Origin: an uncultured Mailhella sp.
Lineage (GTDB): Bacteria > Desulfobacterota > Desulfovibrionia > Desulfovibrionales > Desulfovibrionaceae
Assembly (NCBI GenBank): GCA_944324085.1
Contig: CALUUX010000025.1
Location: 1 to 46,572, forward strand
Length of the DNA stretch: 46,572 bases
Reading direction: 5' to 3'
The notes beneath the pieces are model-generated. The model made no database searches. It saw only the letters and a list, made by a program, of their open reading frames with translations, and was not told where the DNA came from. The translations under genes and the position numbers were made by a program. Below are positions 22,453 through 30,597 of this stretch, piece by piece. Each line of letters begins with the position of its first letter. The stretch's first letter is position 1.

Positions 22453-22666
22453 GCTTGAAGCCCAGATGGACGTCATCGGCGCGGTGCAGAAAGAGTGTGA
22501 AAAAAAGATTCGGGAACTTATGGCCGCGGAAGACGTGGAAAAAGGCATAGTGTTCCCGCAGGAAATACACGAGCTTCATCAGCGGAAGAACATGCTGGAA
22601 ACGCACATGCAGTATCGCAGGGTGCGCATCAACAGACTTCGGCTGTACAAGGGGCTCGACAGGTAG
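22367..22666 (+). CDS. small coiled-coil protein overlapping the aroA-like gene
   Basis: 99 residues, charged and mostly helical (SELEAQMDVIGAVQKECEKK, then HELHQRKNMLETHMQYRR), without membrane segments or metal motifs. Not recognised. The first 86 bases overlap the aroA-like gene in another frame. A perfect AGGAGG (22355-22360) sits six bases before the ATG at 22367, which supports real, translationally coupled expression. An internal ATG at 22409 is less well placed. Coupling suggests the two proteins work together or are made in fixed ratio. Confidence 0.65.
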   Translation: MPNPRAGESSPTESMENFLRNPLPETISELEAQMDVIGAVQKECEKKIRELMAAEDVEKGIVFPQEIHELHQRKNMLETHMQYRRVRINRLRLYKGLDR

Positions 22667-22683
22667 AGCCGACGCGCTCCGAA

Positions 22684-22735
22684 GTCGGAGTTTTTCGGAG
22701 AAAGGCGACGCGCGTCGCCTTTCTCCGTATCCGAC
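22684..22735 (+). terminator. large perfect hairpin, likely terminator or RNA processing site
   Basis: Positions 22696-22727 form a perfect 32-base palindrome (arms CGGAGAAAGGCGACGC and its complement). An outer GTCGGA/TCCGAC pair (22684-22689 / 22730-22735) extends it. It lies between the small coiled-coil gene and the YkgJ-type gene. No T run follows, so read-through is possible. Confidence 0.55.
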
Positions 22736-22767
22736 GGACGACGCGGAAACGTTCCGGAGAGAATATC

Positions 22768-23466
22768 ATGAGCGAAAATCATCAGTGCCGCCAGTGCGGA
22801 ACCTGCTGCCGCAAGGGCGGTCCCGCGCTTCATAAGGAAGACGCGCCTCTTCTGATGGAAGGGGTGCTTCAGTTGCAGGATCTGTGCACCTTCCGCGCGG
22901 GAGAACTTGTGCGGGACACTTCCAACGATCACGTCGTGCCGTTGCCCGAAGAAATCGTGAAAATCGCCGCTCCCTACGGGGCCCGGCCCGATGACTGGAC
23001 CTGCCGTTTTCTTATGGAGGACAACCGCTGCTTTATTCACGACAGAAATCCCGCGGAATGTCGGGCCCTGTTCTGCGACGATCCGAGCGCGCTTCTTTCC
23101 ATGCAGGGAGAGGACAGGCTGGACCGCAAGGCCATTCTGGAACTTCTTCACGCGCCGCAGTGGCTCATGGACTCCGTAGAGGCTCATGAAGCCCGTTGCA
23201 ACTACGCGGCTCTCATTGAACTGGCTTCGCATCTCGAAAAGCAGGAGGCCGCCCGCCGCGCCCTTGTGGAAGTGGTGGAATATGACAGGGCCTTCCGCGA
23301 TCTTATGATGGAAAAAGGCAAGGTGCGGAAGGAAATGCTGGACTTTCTGTTCGGCCGTCCGCTTCTGCATACCGTCATCATGTTCGGCATAGACGCCAGG
23401 CGTAACGCCGACGGCAGCATTACCTTGGTGCAGACAACCAAGGCGACATTGAAGGGGCACGAATGA
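22768..23466 (+). CDS. YkgJ-family cysteine-cluster protein
   Basis: 232-residue cytosolic protein with the YkgJ (zinc- or iron-chelating) cysteine cluster: C7, C10, C13 and C14 in CRQCGTCC, followed by WTC, NRC, AEC and LFC. The cluster probably binds Zn or an Fe-S centre; the family has no settled function. The C-terminal half is helical and charged and carries no other motif. Start: ATG at 22768. Its stop overlaps the hldD start (ATGA at 23463-23466), so the two are translationally coupled. A link to LPS-heptose synthesis is only positional. Confidence 0.8.
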   Translation: MSENHQCRQCGTCCRKGGPALHKEDAPLLMEGVLQLQDLCTFRAGELVRDTSNDHVVPLPEEIVKIAAPYGARPDDWTCRFLMEDNRCFIHDRNPAECRALFCDDPSALLSMQGEDRLDRKAILELLHAPQWLMDSVEAHEARCNYAALIELASHLEKQEAARRALVEVVEYDRAFRDLMMEKGKVRKEMLDFLFGRPLLHTVIMFGIDARRNADGSITLVQTTKATLKGHE

Positions 23467-24443
23467 TCATAGTCACCGGCGGCGCCGGCCTTATCGGCGC
23501 GAATATGATATGGGAGCTGAACCGCCACGGCGTGGACGACATTCTTGTGGTGGACAATCTCGCTTCCACGGAAAAATGGAAGAATCTTTCCCATCTGCGT
23601 TACAGCAACTACATGCATCGGGACAAGTTTCTCGAAGAACTCCGTTCCGGGAAAAAACTGGAAGGCGTGGACTGCGTGATCCACATGGGCGCGTGCTCCT
23701 CCACCACCGAGCGCAACGCTGATTTTCTCATGGAGAACAACTTCCACTACACGGTGGAACTGTGCCTCGCCGCCCTTGAGGCGGGAGCGCGCTTCATCAC
23801 TGCGAGCAGCGCCGCCACCTACGGCGACGGCGAACTCGGCTTTTCCGATTCGCTCGACATCATGCCGAAGCTGCGTCCGCTGAACATGTACGGCTATTCG
23901 AAGAAGCTCTTCGATTTGTGGTGCATGGAGCACAAGCTGCTCGGCGAAGTGGTGAACCTCAAGTTCTTCAACGTGTACGGCCCCGACGAATACCACAAGG
24001 GCAGCATGATGAGCATGGTGTGCCGCGCGGTGCCGCAGGTGAAGGAAACCGGCAAGATCCGTCTGTTCCGTTCGGACAATCCGCAGTACGGCGACGGCGA
24101 GTCCGTGCGCGATTTCGTCTATTCCAAGGACTGCGCCGCGCTCATGCGCTGGTTCATGGAGACTCCTTCCTGCAACGGCATCTTCAACGTGGGCACGGGC
24201 CATGCCCGCAGCTGGAACGATCTTGCGAAGGCTGTGTTCTCAGCCATGGATCGTCCCGTGGATATTGAATATTTCGATATGCCCGAGCACCTCAAGGGAA
24301 AGTATCAGTACTTCACTGAAGCCGATATGTCGTGGCTTGAGCGTGAACATTGTCCTGTCAAGTTCCATTCGCTGGAAGAGGGCGTGGACGATTATGTCCG
24401 CAATTACCTCATGAAAGAGGATCCGTATCTCTGTTCTCTGTAA
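23463..24443 (+). CDS. hldD: ADP-L-glycero-D-manno-heptose-6-epimerase
   Basis: Last step in making the heptose donor of the LPS inner core, by epimerising ADP-D-glycero-D-manno-heptose at C6. 326 residues, the normal length. It is an extended SDR: the NAD(P) motif GGAGLIG is at residues 6-12 (Leu where most members have Phe), followed by VVDNL, SSTTE and the catalytic YGYSKK (Tyr-x3-Lys). HldD-specific stretches such as FFNVYGPDEYHKGSM and SVRDFVY are clear. Start: ATG at 23463, overlapping the stop of the YkgJ-type gene by four bases. A terminator hairpin follows at 24469. It indicates a Gram-negative organism with heptose-containing LPS. Confidence 0.96.
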   Translation: MIIVTGGAGLIGANMIWELNRHGVDDILVVDNLASTEKWKNLSHLRYSNYMHRDKFLEELRSGKKLEGVDCVIHMGACSSTTERNADFLMENNFHYTVELCLAALEAGARFITASSAATYGDGELGFSDSLDIMPKLRPLNMYGYSKKLFDLWCMEHKLLGEVVNLKFFNVYGPDEYHKGSMMSMVCRAVPQVKETGKIRLFRSDNPQYGDGESVRDFVYSKDCAALMRWFMETPSCNGIFNVGTGHARSWNDLAKAVFSAMDRPVDIEYFDMPEHLKGKYQYFTEADMSWLEREHCPVKFHSLEEGVDDYVRNYLMKEDPYLCSL

Positions 24444-24468
24444 GAGACGACGCTGATCCTTTATGTTT

Positions 24469-24505
24469 ATCCTCCGTCTTTGCGTCACGGCAAAGGACGG
24501 AGGAT
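24469..24505 (+). terminator. terminator after hldD
   Basis: ATCCTCCGTC (24469-24478) pairs with GACGGAGGAT (24496-24505), with TTTGC/GCAAA pairing further in. CTTTC follows. It falls inside the upstream extension of the next open frame, which supports the later start at 24526 for that gene. Confidence 0.7.
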
Positions 24506-24525
24506 CTTTCGTATTGGGGGAGCCC

Positions 24526-26085
24526 ATGACAGGACTATGCCATAAAAAAATAGAAAATATAAAAGGCTACATAAAAAAGCATCCCGTTGGAGTGTTCTCT
24601 TGGGGCGGCGCGTTGTTTCTGTTGTGCTTTGGATTGACCATACGTCGCTATTTTGGGGTGACGCTGGTGGAACAGGCGCTTTTTCACTTGTCCGCGCCGC
24701 TTCAGGGCGTTGACGGGAGACTTGTCAGCGGTTTTATCCGACGCGCCGCGTTGCTGCCCGCTCTGCTGTTTTTTATTTCCCTTGTGTTCTTTTCGTCTTT
24801 TCCTTCTCTCGGCTCCAGACTAAGAATCCTTGGCCTTGCGCTGTGGCCGATGGCGGTGTTCTGCGTATACTCGTGTTTTTCAGGATACGTCTATCTTGTC
24901 GGCTATCTTTTTCCCGATCAGCGTCATGATGATTTCTATAGAAAACATGTGGAACAACCAGAAGTTGCCTCTATTGCTTTTGGAGAACGAAGAAATCTCG
25001 TTGTTCTGTATCTGGAATCGTTGGAAGCCAGTTTCGGAGACAGAAAGTTTTTTTCCGTCAATCTTCTTCCCGAGCTTTCCGCATGGCGTGAGCGGCATGC
25101 CTCGGTGAAGGACGCCTATCAGGCGTATGGCACGGGATGGACCATTGCCGGCATTGTTTCCTCGTGGAGCGGGTTGCCATTAAGAACCGGCGCGGGGGCG
25201 AGCAAAGGGCAGTTCATGCCGGGCGTCGTCATGGTGCCGGATATTTTGGCTCGGAACGGATATGCGTTGAGATTTGTTCAAGGAACGTCTTTGAATTATA
25301 CGGGAAAAAAGTATTTGTTTCTCAGTCATGGTTTTACCCAAGATCAGTATATTGGCTTGGAAACGGTGCTCAAAACGCATCCAGATTGGTTGACAAAATA
25401 TTCAGGGCCTTCGGATTGGGGGGTGCGGGACAGTGTGACTTATGATCTGGCAAAGAAAAGTCTGAAAGAGCTTTCCCAGATAAAAAAGCCATTTGCCTTG
25501 TTTATGCTCACAGTGAATACGCATTTTCCCAAAGGTTTTGTGGAACCTGGCTGGCGAGGGCCGCGCGTTGAGGGCTTTGACGACGATGAACAGGCGTACG
25601 CCGATGTTGTCACCAATGCGGACAGTCTGGCCGCAGACTTTCTTCATTGGATTTCTCAGCAGGATTTTGCGGATAAAACAACGGTCATCGTGCTGAGCGA
25701 TCATTTGGTTATGCTCACGGCATTGACGCCGTTTCTGAAAAAGCATTCGGACAGACGACACAATCTTAATATCGTCATCAATCCCGTGCGTCCGTTGAAG
25801 ACGGATGGTCGCGCCATTTCTCAGTTTGATTGGGCTCCGACCATGCTTGAAGCCGTAGGCGCGCGTCTGCCGGAAGGAAGGCTGGGGTTAGGAGTGTCTC
25901 TGTTTTCGGGAAATAAGACGCTGGTGGAACGTTTGGGCGTAAAAACATTGAACCATGAGCTGACGCGGTATTCGCAATATTATATCGACGCCTTCATCAA
26001 CGGAAACAAAAAAAATCTCCGCCCGCGGGTGACGCAGACGGAGAAGATGAGCTTGGAAGAGAAAAACGTCGTTCGAGCTATGTAG
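24526..26085 (+). CDS. OpgB/LTA-synthase-like membrane phospho-transferase (sulfatase fold)
   Basis: 519-residue inner-membrane protein with about three hydrophobic helices (roughly 22-42, 72-92, 102-128) and a periplasmic alkaline-phosphatase/sulfatase-fold domain. NLVVLYLESLEASF carries the metal-ligand Glu (E164). GTGWTIAGIVSSWSG carries the catalytic Thr (T206), and SDH near the end adds ligands. The GTGWTIAGI stretch is typical of OpgB/MdoB, which moves phosphoglycerol onto osmoregulated glucans; a phosphoethanolamine or phosphoglycerol transfer to another envelope glycan is possible. Start: ATG at 24526, GGGGGAG upstream; an earlier ATG at 24463 lies in the hldD terminator. GC is clearly lower than in the neighbours (about 32% in 25261-25320), a sign of transfer. 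Its stop is one base from the convergent lipoprotein stop. Confidence 0.78.
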   Translation: MTGLCHKKIENIKGYIKKHPVGVFSWGGALFLLCFGLTIRRYFGVTLVEQALFHLSAPLQGVDGRLVSGFIRRAALLPALLFFISLVFFSSFPSLGSRLRILGLALWPMAVFCVYSCFSGYVYLVGYLFPDQRHDDFYRKHVEQPEVASIAFGERRNLVVLYLESLEASFGDRKFFSVNLLPELSAWRERHASVKDAYQAYGTGWTIAGIVSSWSGLPLRTGAGASKGQFMPGVVMVPDILARNGYALRFVQGTSLNYTGKKYLFLSHGFTQDQYIGLETVLKTHPDWLTKYSGPSDWGVRDSVTYDLAKKSLKELSQIKKPFALFMLTVNTHFPKGFVEPGWRGPRVEGFDDDEQAYADVVTNADSLAADFLHWISQQDFADKTTVIVLSDHLVMLTALTPFLKKHSDRRHNLNIVINPVRPLKTDGRAISQFDWAPTMLEAVGARLPEGRLGLGVSLFSGNKTLVERLGVKTLNHELTRYSQYYIDAFINGNKKNLRPRVTQTEKMSLEEKNVVRAM

Positions 26086-26086
26086 G

Positions 26087-27619
26087 TTACATGTTCACGG
26101 CTTCAAACACGGCGAGAATGCTGTTCTTCGACCGCAGTTCCAGCATGGAGCCGTTGATGTTCCATTCATCTACCTTGGAGAACATGTCATGCACGGCGCG
26201 GGCCTGTTCTTCTCCCTGCGGGCAGAGGCGCAGCGTGGAGCCGCCGTCGGAGAAGGTAAGGTTTGCGTCTTTTCGTTTCCAGTTCATGAAGAAGTTGTTG
26301 CAGCCGTCGGACCCGGAAGCCTGACCGTTGTCCCGCAGTATGAGGTGGGGTTCCGGCTGATCGGGAAAGAGTTCAACGGGCGCGCCGTTAAGTTCCCGCA
26401 GACGCCAGTATGTTTGAAGCAGGGGAGCGGAGGCGTAGTTTTCCGTGGAGCAGACGCCGCCCTTTCGGACGAGAAAGACGTTGGACGCTTCGAGGCGTCC
26501 GCCCTGGAGACGGCCTTCCAGCACCACGGAGGACTCGCCGTTGGACTGAAGCACCTGACTGAGTTGATCATAGCCTTTGCCGGAAGGTTGAATGGGAATA
26601 TCCCGCTGGGAATTGCATTCGGAAAAAACGGGCTTTCCGTTCAGGCTTCGAAGTTCGCCTTCCAGGAGGAATCCTTTGGAGGGCCAGGGAATTTCGGCGG
26701 GTTTCAGATCCACGGGCTGGGCGGACAGGCCGTTCAGGAGCAATCCGCCTCCGGCCTCGCGCGTGGCCGTGACGGGCTTGAGGGCCCCGCGGGTGATTTC
26801 GATGGTGCGGTTTCTGTCTTTTTCCATCCACGTGCCCATGTACTGATTGCGGTCGCCGTCCTGCGTGAGCAGCGCGAGTCCGTCATCTTCGAGATAGAGG
26901 CGCACGGTGACGTTTTTGCCGGAGATTTTCAGGGCTCCTTCATAGCTTGCGGGAGTGTTGAGCGGAGGAAGCTGTCGTTCGCCGGGCATGGAACGGTAGA
27001 GCAGAACGTTGGGCGAACTCGGAACGTCGATGATCTCGTCGTTCTGCGTGACGAAGAGCGTTTCGCCGCTGTGAAGCACGGACGCGGCGAGTCTGACCTG
27101 TCCCGTGACGGTCTGTTCCAGGTAGTACACGCGGAAGGGAAGTCGGCTGCCTCCGGCCACGGGCGTGATGGACGTGGCCACGGGAATGGGGGAATGCAGG
27201 GGATAGAGCTGCACGCTGATGACTACTTTGGGAGGAAGGGCCATGCGTTCGCGATAGAACAGCGAGCCTTCCAGGCGTCCTACCGTGGCTCTGCTTTTTT
27301 TCCACGTCACGGTGGAGCCGTCGGCGTCGATAAATTCCATGCTTCCCGACCGGGCCTGTTTCAGGATGAGCTTTCGTTTCCGCACGTCGCCGCCGGGGCT
27401 GTCCATGGTGGAGAGGGTAAGAACGTCGTTTTCCAAGGTCCATCGCACGCCGGAAAGCGCGGTTTGGCCGGGCATGCCGAGGGTTCCGTCCTCATCCAGA
27501 AAATAGAGCCGTTCCTGCTCGTCCACCCACGCGCCGCTGATGTCGCTCGGTGTGCCCGAGGAGGCGACGCAGGAGACAAGAAGAAGCGAGCTGAAAAGAA
27601 AGAGCAGAATGTTGCGCAT
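26087..27619 (-). CDS. multidomain lipoprotein, YbaY-like and META/HslJ domains
   Basis: 510-residue predicted lipoprotein. The signal MRNILLFLFSSLLLVSC ends in a lipobox (Cys17). Residues ~22-115 look like a small beta-rich copper-resistance/NlpE-like module. ~120-210 resemble the YbaY/YscW lipoprotein domain (ALPPKVVISVQLYPL). The last ~110 residues are a META/HslJ domain (YWRLRELNG, SGSDGCNNFF, LRLCPQGEEQ). Such domains are linked to envelope stress and heat or novobiocin tolerance. The exact role is unknown. Start: ATG at 27619 with GAGG upstream. It lies 14 bases after rimO on the same strand, so it is likely co-transcribed. Domain borders are approximate. Confidence 0.75.
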   Translation of the reverse strand: MRNILLFLFSSLLLVSCVASSGTPSDISGAWVDEQERLYFLDEDGTLGMPGQTALSGVRWTLENDVLTLSTMDSPGGDVRKRKLILKQARSGSMEFIDADGSTVTWKKSRATVGRLEGSLFYRERMALPPKVVISVQLYPLHSPIPVATSITPVAGGSRLPFRVYYLEQTVTGQVRLAASVLHSGETLFVTQNDEIIDVPSSPNVLLYRSMPGERQLPPLNTPASYEGALKISGKNVTVRLYLEDDGLALLTQDGDRNQYMGTWMEKDRNRTIEITRGALKPVTATREAGGGLLLNGLSAQPVDLKPAEIPWPSKGFLLEGELRSLNGKPVFSECNSQRDIPIQPSGKGYDQLSQVLQSNGESSVVLEGRLQGGRLEASNVFLVRKGGVCSTENYASAPLLQTYWRLRELNGAPVELFPDQPEPHLILRDNGQASGSDGCNNFFMNWKRKDANLTFSDGGSTLRLCPQGEEQARAVHDMFSKVDEWNINGSMLELRSKNSILAVFEAVNM

Positions 27620-27633
27620 GAGAGGTCCTCTGT

Positions 27634-28920
27634 TTAGGCCAGGGCCACGAGGTCGTACTCCCTGGTCTCTACGATATCGGCTTCCACCATGGCGCCGTTT
27701 TCCACGCCGGGGCCGCTGATGTAGGTCAGGCCGTCCACGTCGGGAGCCTGAAACCATGTGCGGCCGGTGTGAAGGCCGGGCCATTCATCGGAACTTGCGT
27801 CAACCAGCACGTCCATGCGCTGGCCGGCGTATCCGGCGAGAATCTCCTCGCTGATGCCGCTTTGCAGTTCCATGAGTTCGTCCTTCCGCGCCTCTTTGAC
27901 GGCGTCGTCCACCTGATCGGGCATGCCGGCGGCCTCGGTGCCGTCTTCAGGTTGGAAGGCGAACACGCCCATGTGGTGGAAGCGGTTTTTTTCCACGAAA
28001 CGCATGAGCGCGCGAAAATGTTCGTCGTTTTCTCCGGGAAAACCCACCATCATGGTCGTGCGGAGGGCGGCTTCGGGGAAAACGTCGCGTATGCGGTCCA
28101 CCGCTTCCTGCGGGTTGCCGGAGAAGGGACGGCCCATGCGGCTGAGAATGTCCGGATGGGCGTGCTGGAGAGGCATGTCAAAATATGGGACAAAGGGTTT
28201 GCCCGCTTCCTTGAGAAAGCGCAGCAGATCGCGGGTCAGACCGCCGGGATACAGATAGAGCAGCCGCAGGCGTTCCAGTCCGTCGAGCGCGAGCAGCCGC
28301 TCCAGAAGAAAACGGGGATCCTTGCCGAAGTCCGTGCCGTAGGCGGTGACGTCCTGCGCCACGAGGATGAGTTCCTTCACGCCGTCGGCCACCAGGGCCG
28401 AGGCTTCCGCCGTCAGCTTGTCGGGATCGTCGGAAACGTACTTGCCGCGGATGGAGGGAATGGCGCAGAACGAGCAGTTGTGTCGGCAGCCCTCGCCGAT
28501 TTTCAGCCAGGCGTACGAGGGCCCCGTGCTGAGAAGGCGTCCGGATTCGGCGCCGGGCAGTTTCAGCGCGCGCAGGAGCCGTTCCGCCCACGTGTCGATG
28601 TCGTCGGTATGGAGCCAGAGATCCACTTCCGGCAGTTCCGCCTTGAGATCGGCGACGCCGTAGCGTCCCGGCAGACATCCCGCTACGGCGAGAAAAGGTT
28701 TCTTGCCTCTGGGCAGCTCGCTCAGATCTTCGATCATCTGGACGACGGTCTGCACGGATTCCTGCACGGCCGGAGCGATGAAGGCGCAGGTGTTGATGAA
28801 GACGAGATCCGCCTCTTCAGGCGTGTCCACGGTAAGAACGGGCCCCAGCGAACCCAGCAGACGTTCAGTGTCCACGCGGGTTTTGGGACAGCCAAGACTT
28901 TGGGAGTAGATACGGAGCAT
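27634..28920 (-). CDS. rimO: ribosomal protein uS12 methylthiotransferase
   Basis: Radical-SAM enzyme of 428 residues that methylthiolates an Asp of ribosomal protein S12. The N-terminal UPF0004 domain has the three cluster cysteines C11, C45 and C82 (SLGCPKTRVD, NTCAF, AGCLPGRY). The radical-SAM motif CxxxCxxC is C145, C149, C152 in GCRHNCSFC, followed by IPSIRGKY. A TRAM domain ends the protein. The GCPKTRVD and PSIRGKY wording is typical of RimO and argues against MiaB. Start: ATG at 28920 with AAGG upstream. It is divergent from rdgB and leads into the lipoprotein gene. Confidence 0.94.
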   Translation of the reverse strand: MLRIYSQSLGCPKTRVDTERLLGSLGPVLTVDTPEEADLVFINTCAFIAPAVQESVQTVVQMIEDLSELPRGKKPFLAVAGCLPGRYGVADLKAELPEVDLWLHTDDIDTWAERLLRALKLPGAESGRLLSTGPSYAWLKIGEGCRHNCSFCAIPSIRGKYVSDDPDKLTAEASALVADGVKELILVAQDVTAYGTDFGKDPRFLLERLLALDGLERLRLLYLYPGGLTRDLLRFLKEAGKPFVPYFDMPLQHAHPDILSRMGRPFSGNPQEAVDRIRDVFPEAALRTTMMVGFPGENDEHFRALMRFVEKNRFHHMGVFAFQPEDGTEAAGMPDQVDDAVKEARKDELMELQSGISEEILAGYAGQRMDVLVDASSDEWPGLHTGRTWFQAPDVDGLTYISGPGVENGAMVEADIVETREYDLVALA

Positions 28921-29012
28921 AGCACCTTCGAGCAGGCCTGGACTTGTCAACAGGACGGGCCTGAGATATCCCTTTTTGCCATGAAAACAGCCTTTCGGCA
29001 AGGAGACCCCCC

Positions 29013-29645
29013 ATGACGCTTCCCCAGACGCTTATTCTCGCCACGCATAATCAGGGCAAGGTGAAGGAGCTTCGAGAGCCTTTGGCCCGATTCGGATTTG
29101 AGGTAAAAAGTCTGCCCGACGATTTTCCTGAAGTGGCGGAAACGGGATCCACGTTTGAGGAGAACGCGCTCATCAAGGCCCACGCCGTGGCCGACGCTCT
29201 TGGCGTTCCGGCCGTGGCCGACGATTCCGGCATAGAAGTGGACGCGCTCGGCGGCGCGCCCGGCGTGTACTCGGCCAGGTACGGTCGGGACTGGCCTGAA
29301 CGCGAAGGGGAAAGCGCGGACGGCCGCAATAATCGCAAGCTTCTGACCGAACTTGAAGGCGTGCCTTCCGCGCGGCGCGCGGCGCGTTTCCGCTGCTGCA
29401 TGGTCATGGCGTATCCGTCGTCGTGGAAGGACAGACCGGAGGATATCGTGGTCAGCGGCGCGTGGGAAGGCCGCATCGCGGAACGTCCGTCGGGAAGCAA
29501 CGGCTTCGGTTACGACCCCCTTTTTATTGATCCGTCAACCGGCCGCACGGGCGCGGAATTGACGCGCGAGGAAAAAATGGCCCGCAGCCATAGGGGCAAG
29601 GCTCTGGCGAAGCTGCTGGAGGCTCTGGAACGTCGTCGTTCCTAG
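29013..29645 (+). CDS. rdgB: XTP/dITP pyrophosphatase (Ham1 family)
   Basis: Sanitises the nucleotide pool by hydrolysing dITP, XTP and ITP to the monophosphates. 210 residues, standard length. Family motifs run in order: ATHNQGKVKEL near the N-terminus, ETGSTFEENALIKA, ADDSGIEVDALGG (substrate and metal site), PGVYSARYG, GFGYDPLF and the closing MARSHRGKAL. Start: ATG at 29013 with AAGGAG upstream. It is divergent from rimO across a 92-base gap and converges on the CRP/FNR-type gene. Confidence 0.95.
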   Translation: MTLPQTLILATHNQGKVKELREPLARFGFEVKSLPDDFPEVAETGSTFEENALIKAHAVADALGVPAVADDSGIEVDALGGAPGVYSARYGRDWPEREGESADGRNNRKLLTELEGVPSARRAARFRCCMVMAYPSSWKDRPEDIVVSGAWEGRIAERPSGSNGFGYDPLFIDPSTGRTGAELTREEKMARSHRGKALAKLLEALERRRS

Positions 29646-29748
29646 AGAAAGCGGGTCGAGGTCGGATGGATAATGAGTCGGAAGAAATGCCCGGCGCGGA
29701 GAATCAAGCCGTCTTGTCCGGATACGCCGCGTCGGCGAGGCGTTGTCG

Positions 29749-30480
29749 TCATTTTCCCATGCGGCAGAGTTGGAGCAGCGCGTCCTTGTCCAGAATTTCC
29801 AGTCTGGTTCTGGTGAACTCGCCGAGCACGCCTTTTTCCCGCAGGTCGTGCAGAATGCGGCACACCGTGCTTCTGTGCAGGCCCAGGGCCAGCGCGAGAT
29901 CGGACTGGGAAAATCGGGGACGCAGATGGCCCGAACCTTCGCTCTGCAATCTGGCCAGGTAGCGGCAGACCAGGTTTTCCGGAGAAAGCCCCACGCTTTC
30001 CTCAATCTGACCGAAGAAGGCTCCTGCTTTCAGCATGAGGGACTGAACAAGGTTCATCATCAGTTCGGGATGGCGCAGCGTGAAGTCCCTGTCCTGCAGA
30101 AGGCGTCTTGGAAATTGATAAATTTCGCATGGTTCCATGGCCAGAAATGAAGCCGTGCTGAGCGGCGCTATGTGCATGCATCCGAGTTCGTTGAAGATGC
30201 ATCCGGCGCCGATGTGCAGAAAAATGCGCTCGTTGCCGTTTTCCCCCAGAGAGGAGAGGCGTATCAGCCCTTTGTGGAGGAAGGAAAAATTGTCGTTGTC
30301 GGAAGAGTCTATCAGACGCTGACCTTTGTCCAGGCACTGCCGCGCGCCGAGAGAAAGGACTTCCCGCCACACGCTGTTTTGTTCCAGCATGACGATGACG
30401 TTGTTTTCTTTCCACACATTGCCCGCGTCGGCGTTGTTGTGAAGCGTGTTATCGGCGTTGTTCATGGCGTGTCGTGACAT
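29749..30480 (-). CDS. CRP/FNR-family transcriptional regulator
   Basis: 243 residues from the chosen start. An N-terminal cyclic-nucleotide-type beta-barrel (about 40-130) is followed by a dimer helix and a winged helix-turn-helix (SQSDLALALGLHRSTVCRILHDL, near 190-215). FNR-style clustered cysteines are absent, so an Fe-S oxygen sensor is unlikely; the signal is unknown. The start is uncertain: ATG at 30480 is used, with GTG at 30528 or ATG at 30465 or 30390 possible, none with a good ribosome site. It follows the anion-transporter gene on the same strand but is separated by a terminator (30541-30574). It is a candidate regulator of the divergent transporter/arylsulfotransferase promoter region. 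Confidence 0.8.
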   Translation of the reverse strand: MSRHAMNNADNTLHNNADAGNVWKENNVIVMLEQNSVWREVLSLGARQCLDKGQRLIDSSDNDNFSFLHKGLIRLSSLGENGNERIFLHIGAGCIFNELGCMHIAPLSTASFLAMEPCEIYQFPRRLLQDRDFTLRHPELMMNLVQSLMLKAGAFFGQIEESVGLSPENLVCRYLARLQSEGSGHLRPRFSQSDLALALGLHRSTVCRILHDLREKGVLGEFTRTRLEILDKDALLQLCRMGK

Positions 30481-30540
30481 GAGGACGGGATCGTCCGTGG
30501 TTGTTTTATTGGCAGAATATGCGTTCACGCCGCGTAAAAC

Positions 30541-30574
30541 AAGAGCCGCTTCCGCGTTGTCGGAAGCGGCTCTT
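30541..30574 (-). terminator. intrinsic terminator of the anion-transporter gene
   Basis: AAGAGCCGCTTCCG (30541-30554) pairs perfectly with 30561-30574 around a six-base loop. On the minus strand GTTTTA follows. It lies 23 bases after the transporter stop and just before the CRP/FNR-type gene. Confidence 0.8.
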
Positions 30575-30597
30575 TGCGCAGAGAACCGTGAAGAAGA

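Noticed and set aside
24463..24525. Earlier ATG for the OpgB-like gene
   Set aside because: It would place the hldD terminator hairpin in the coding region; the ATG at 24526 has a ribosome site.
28944..28972. TTGTCA / TATCCC as the rdgB promoter
   Set aside because: The spacing is 17, but the -10 matches only 3 of 6 bases.
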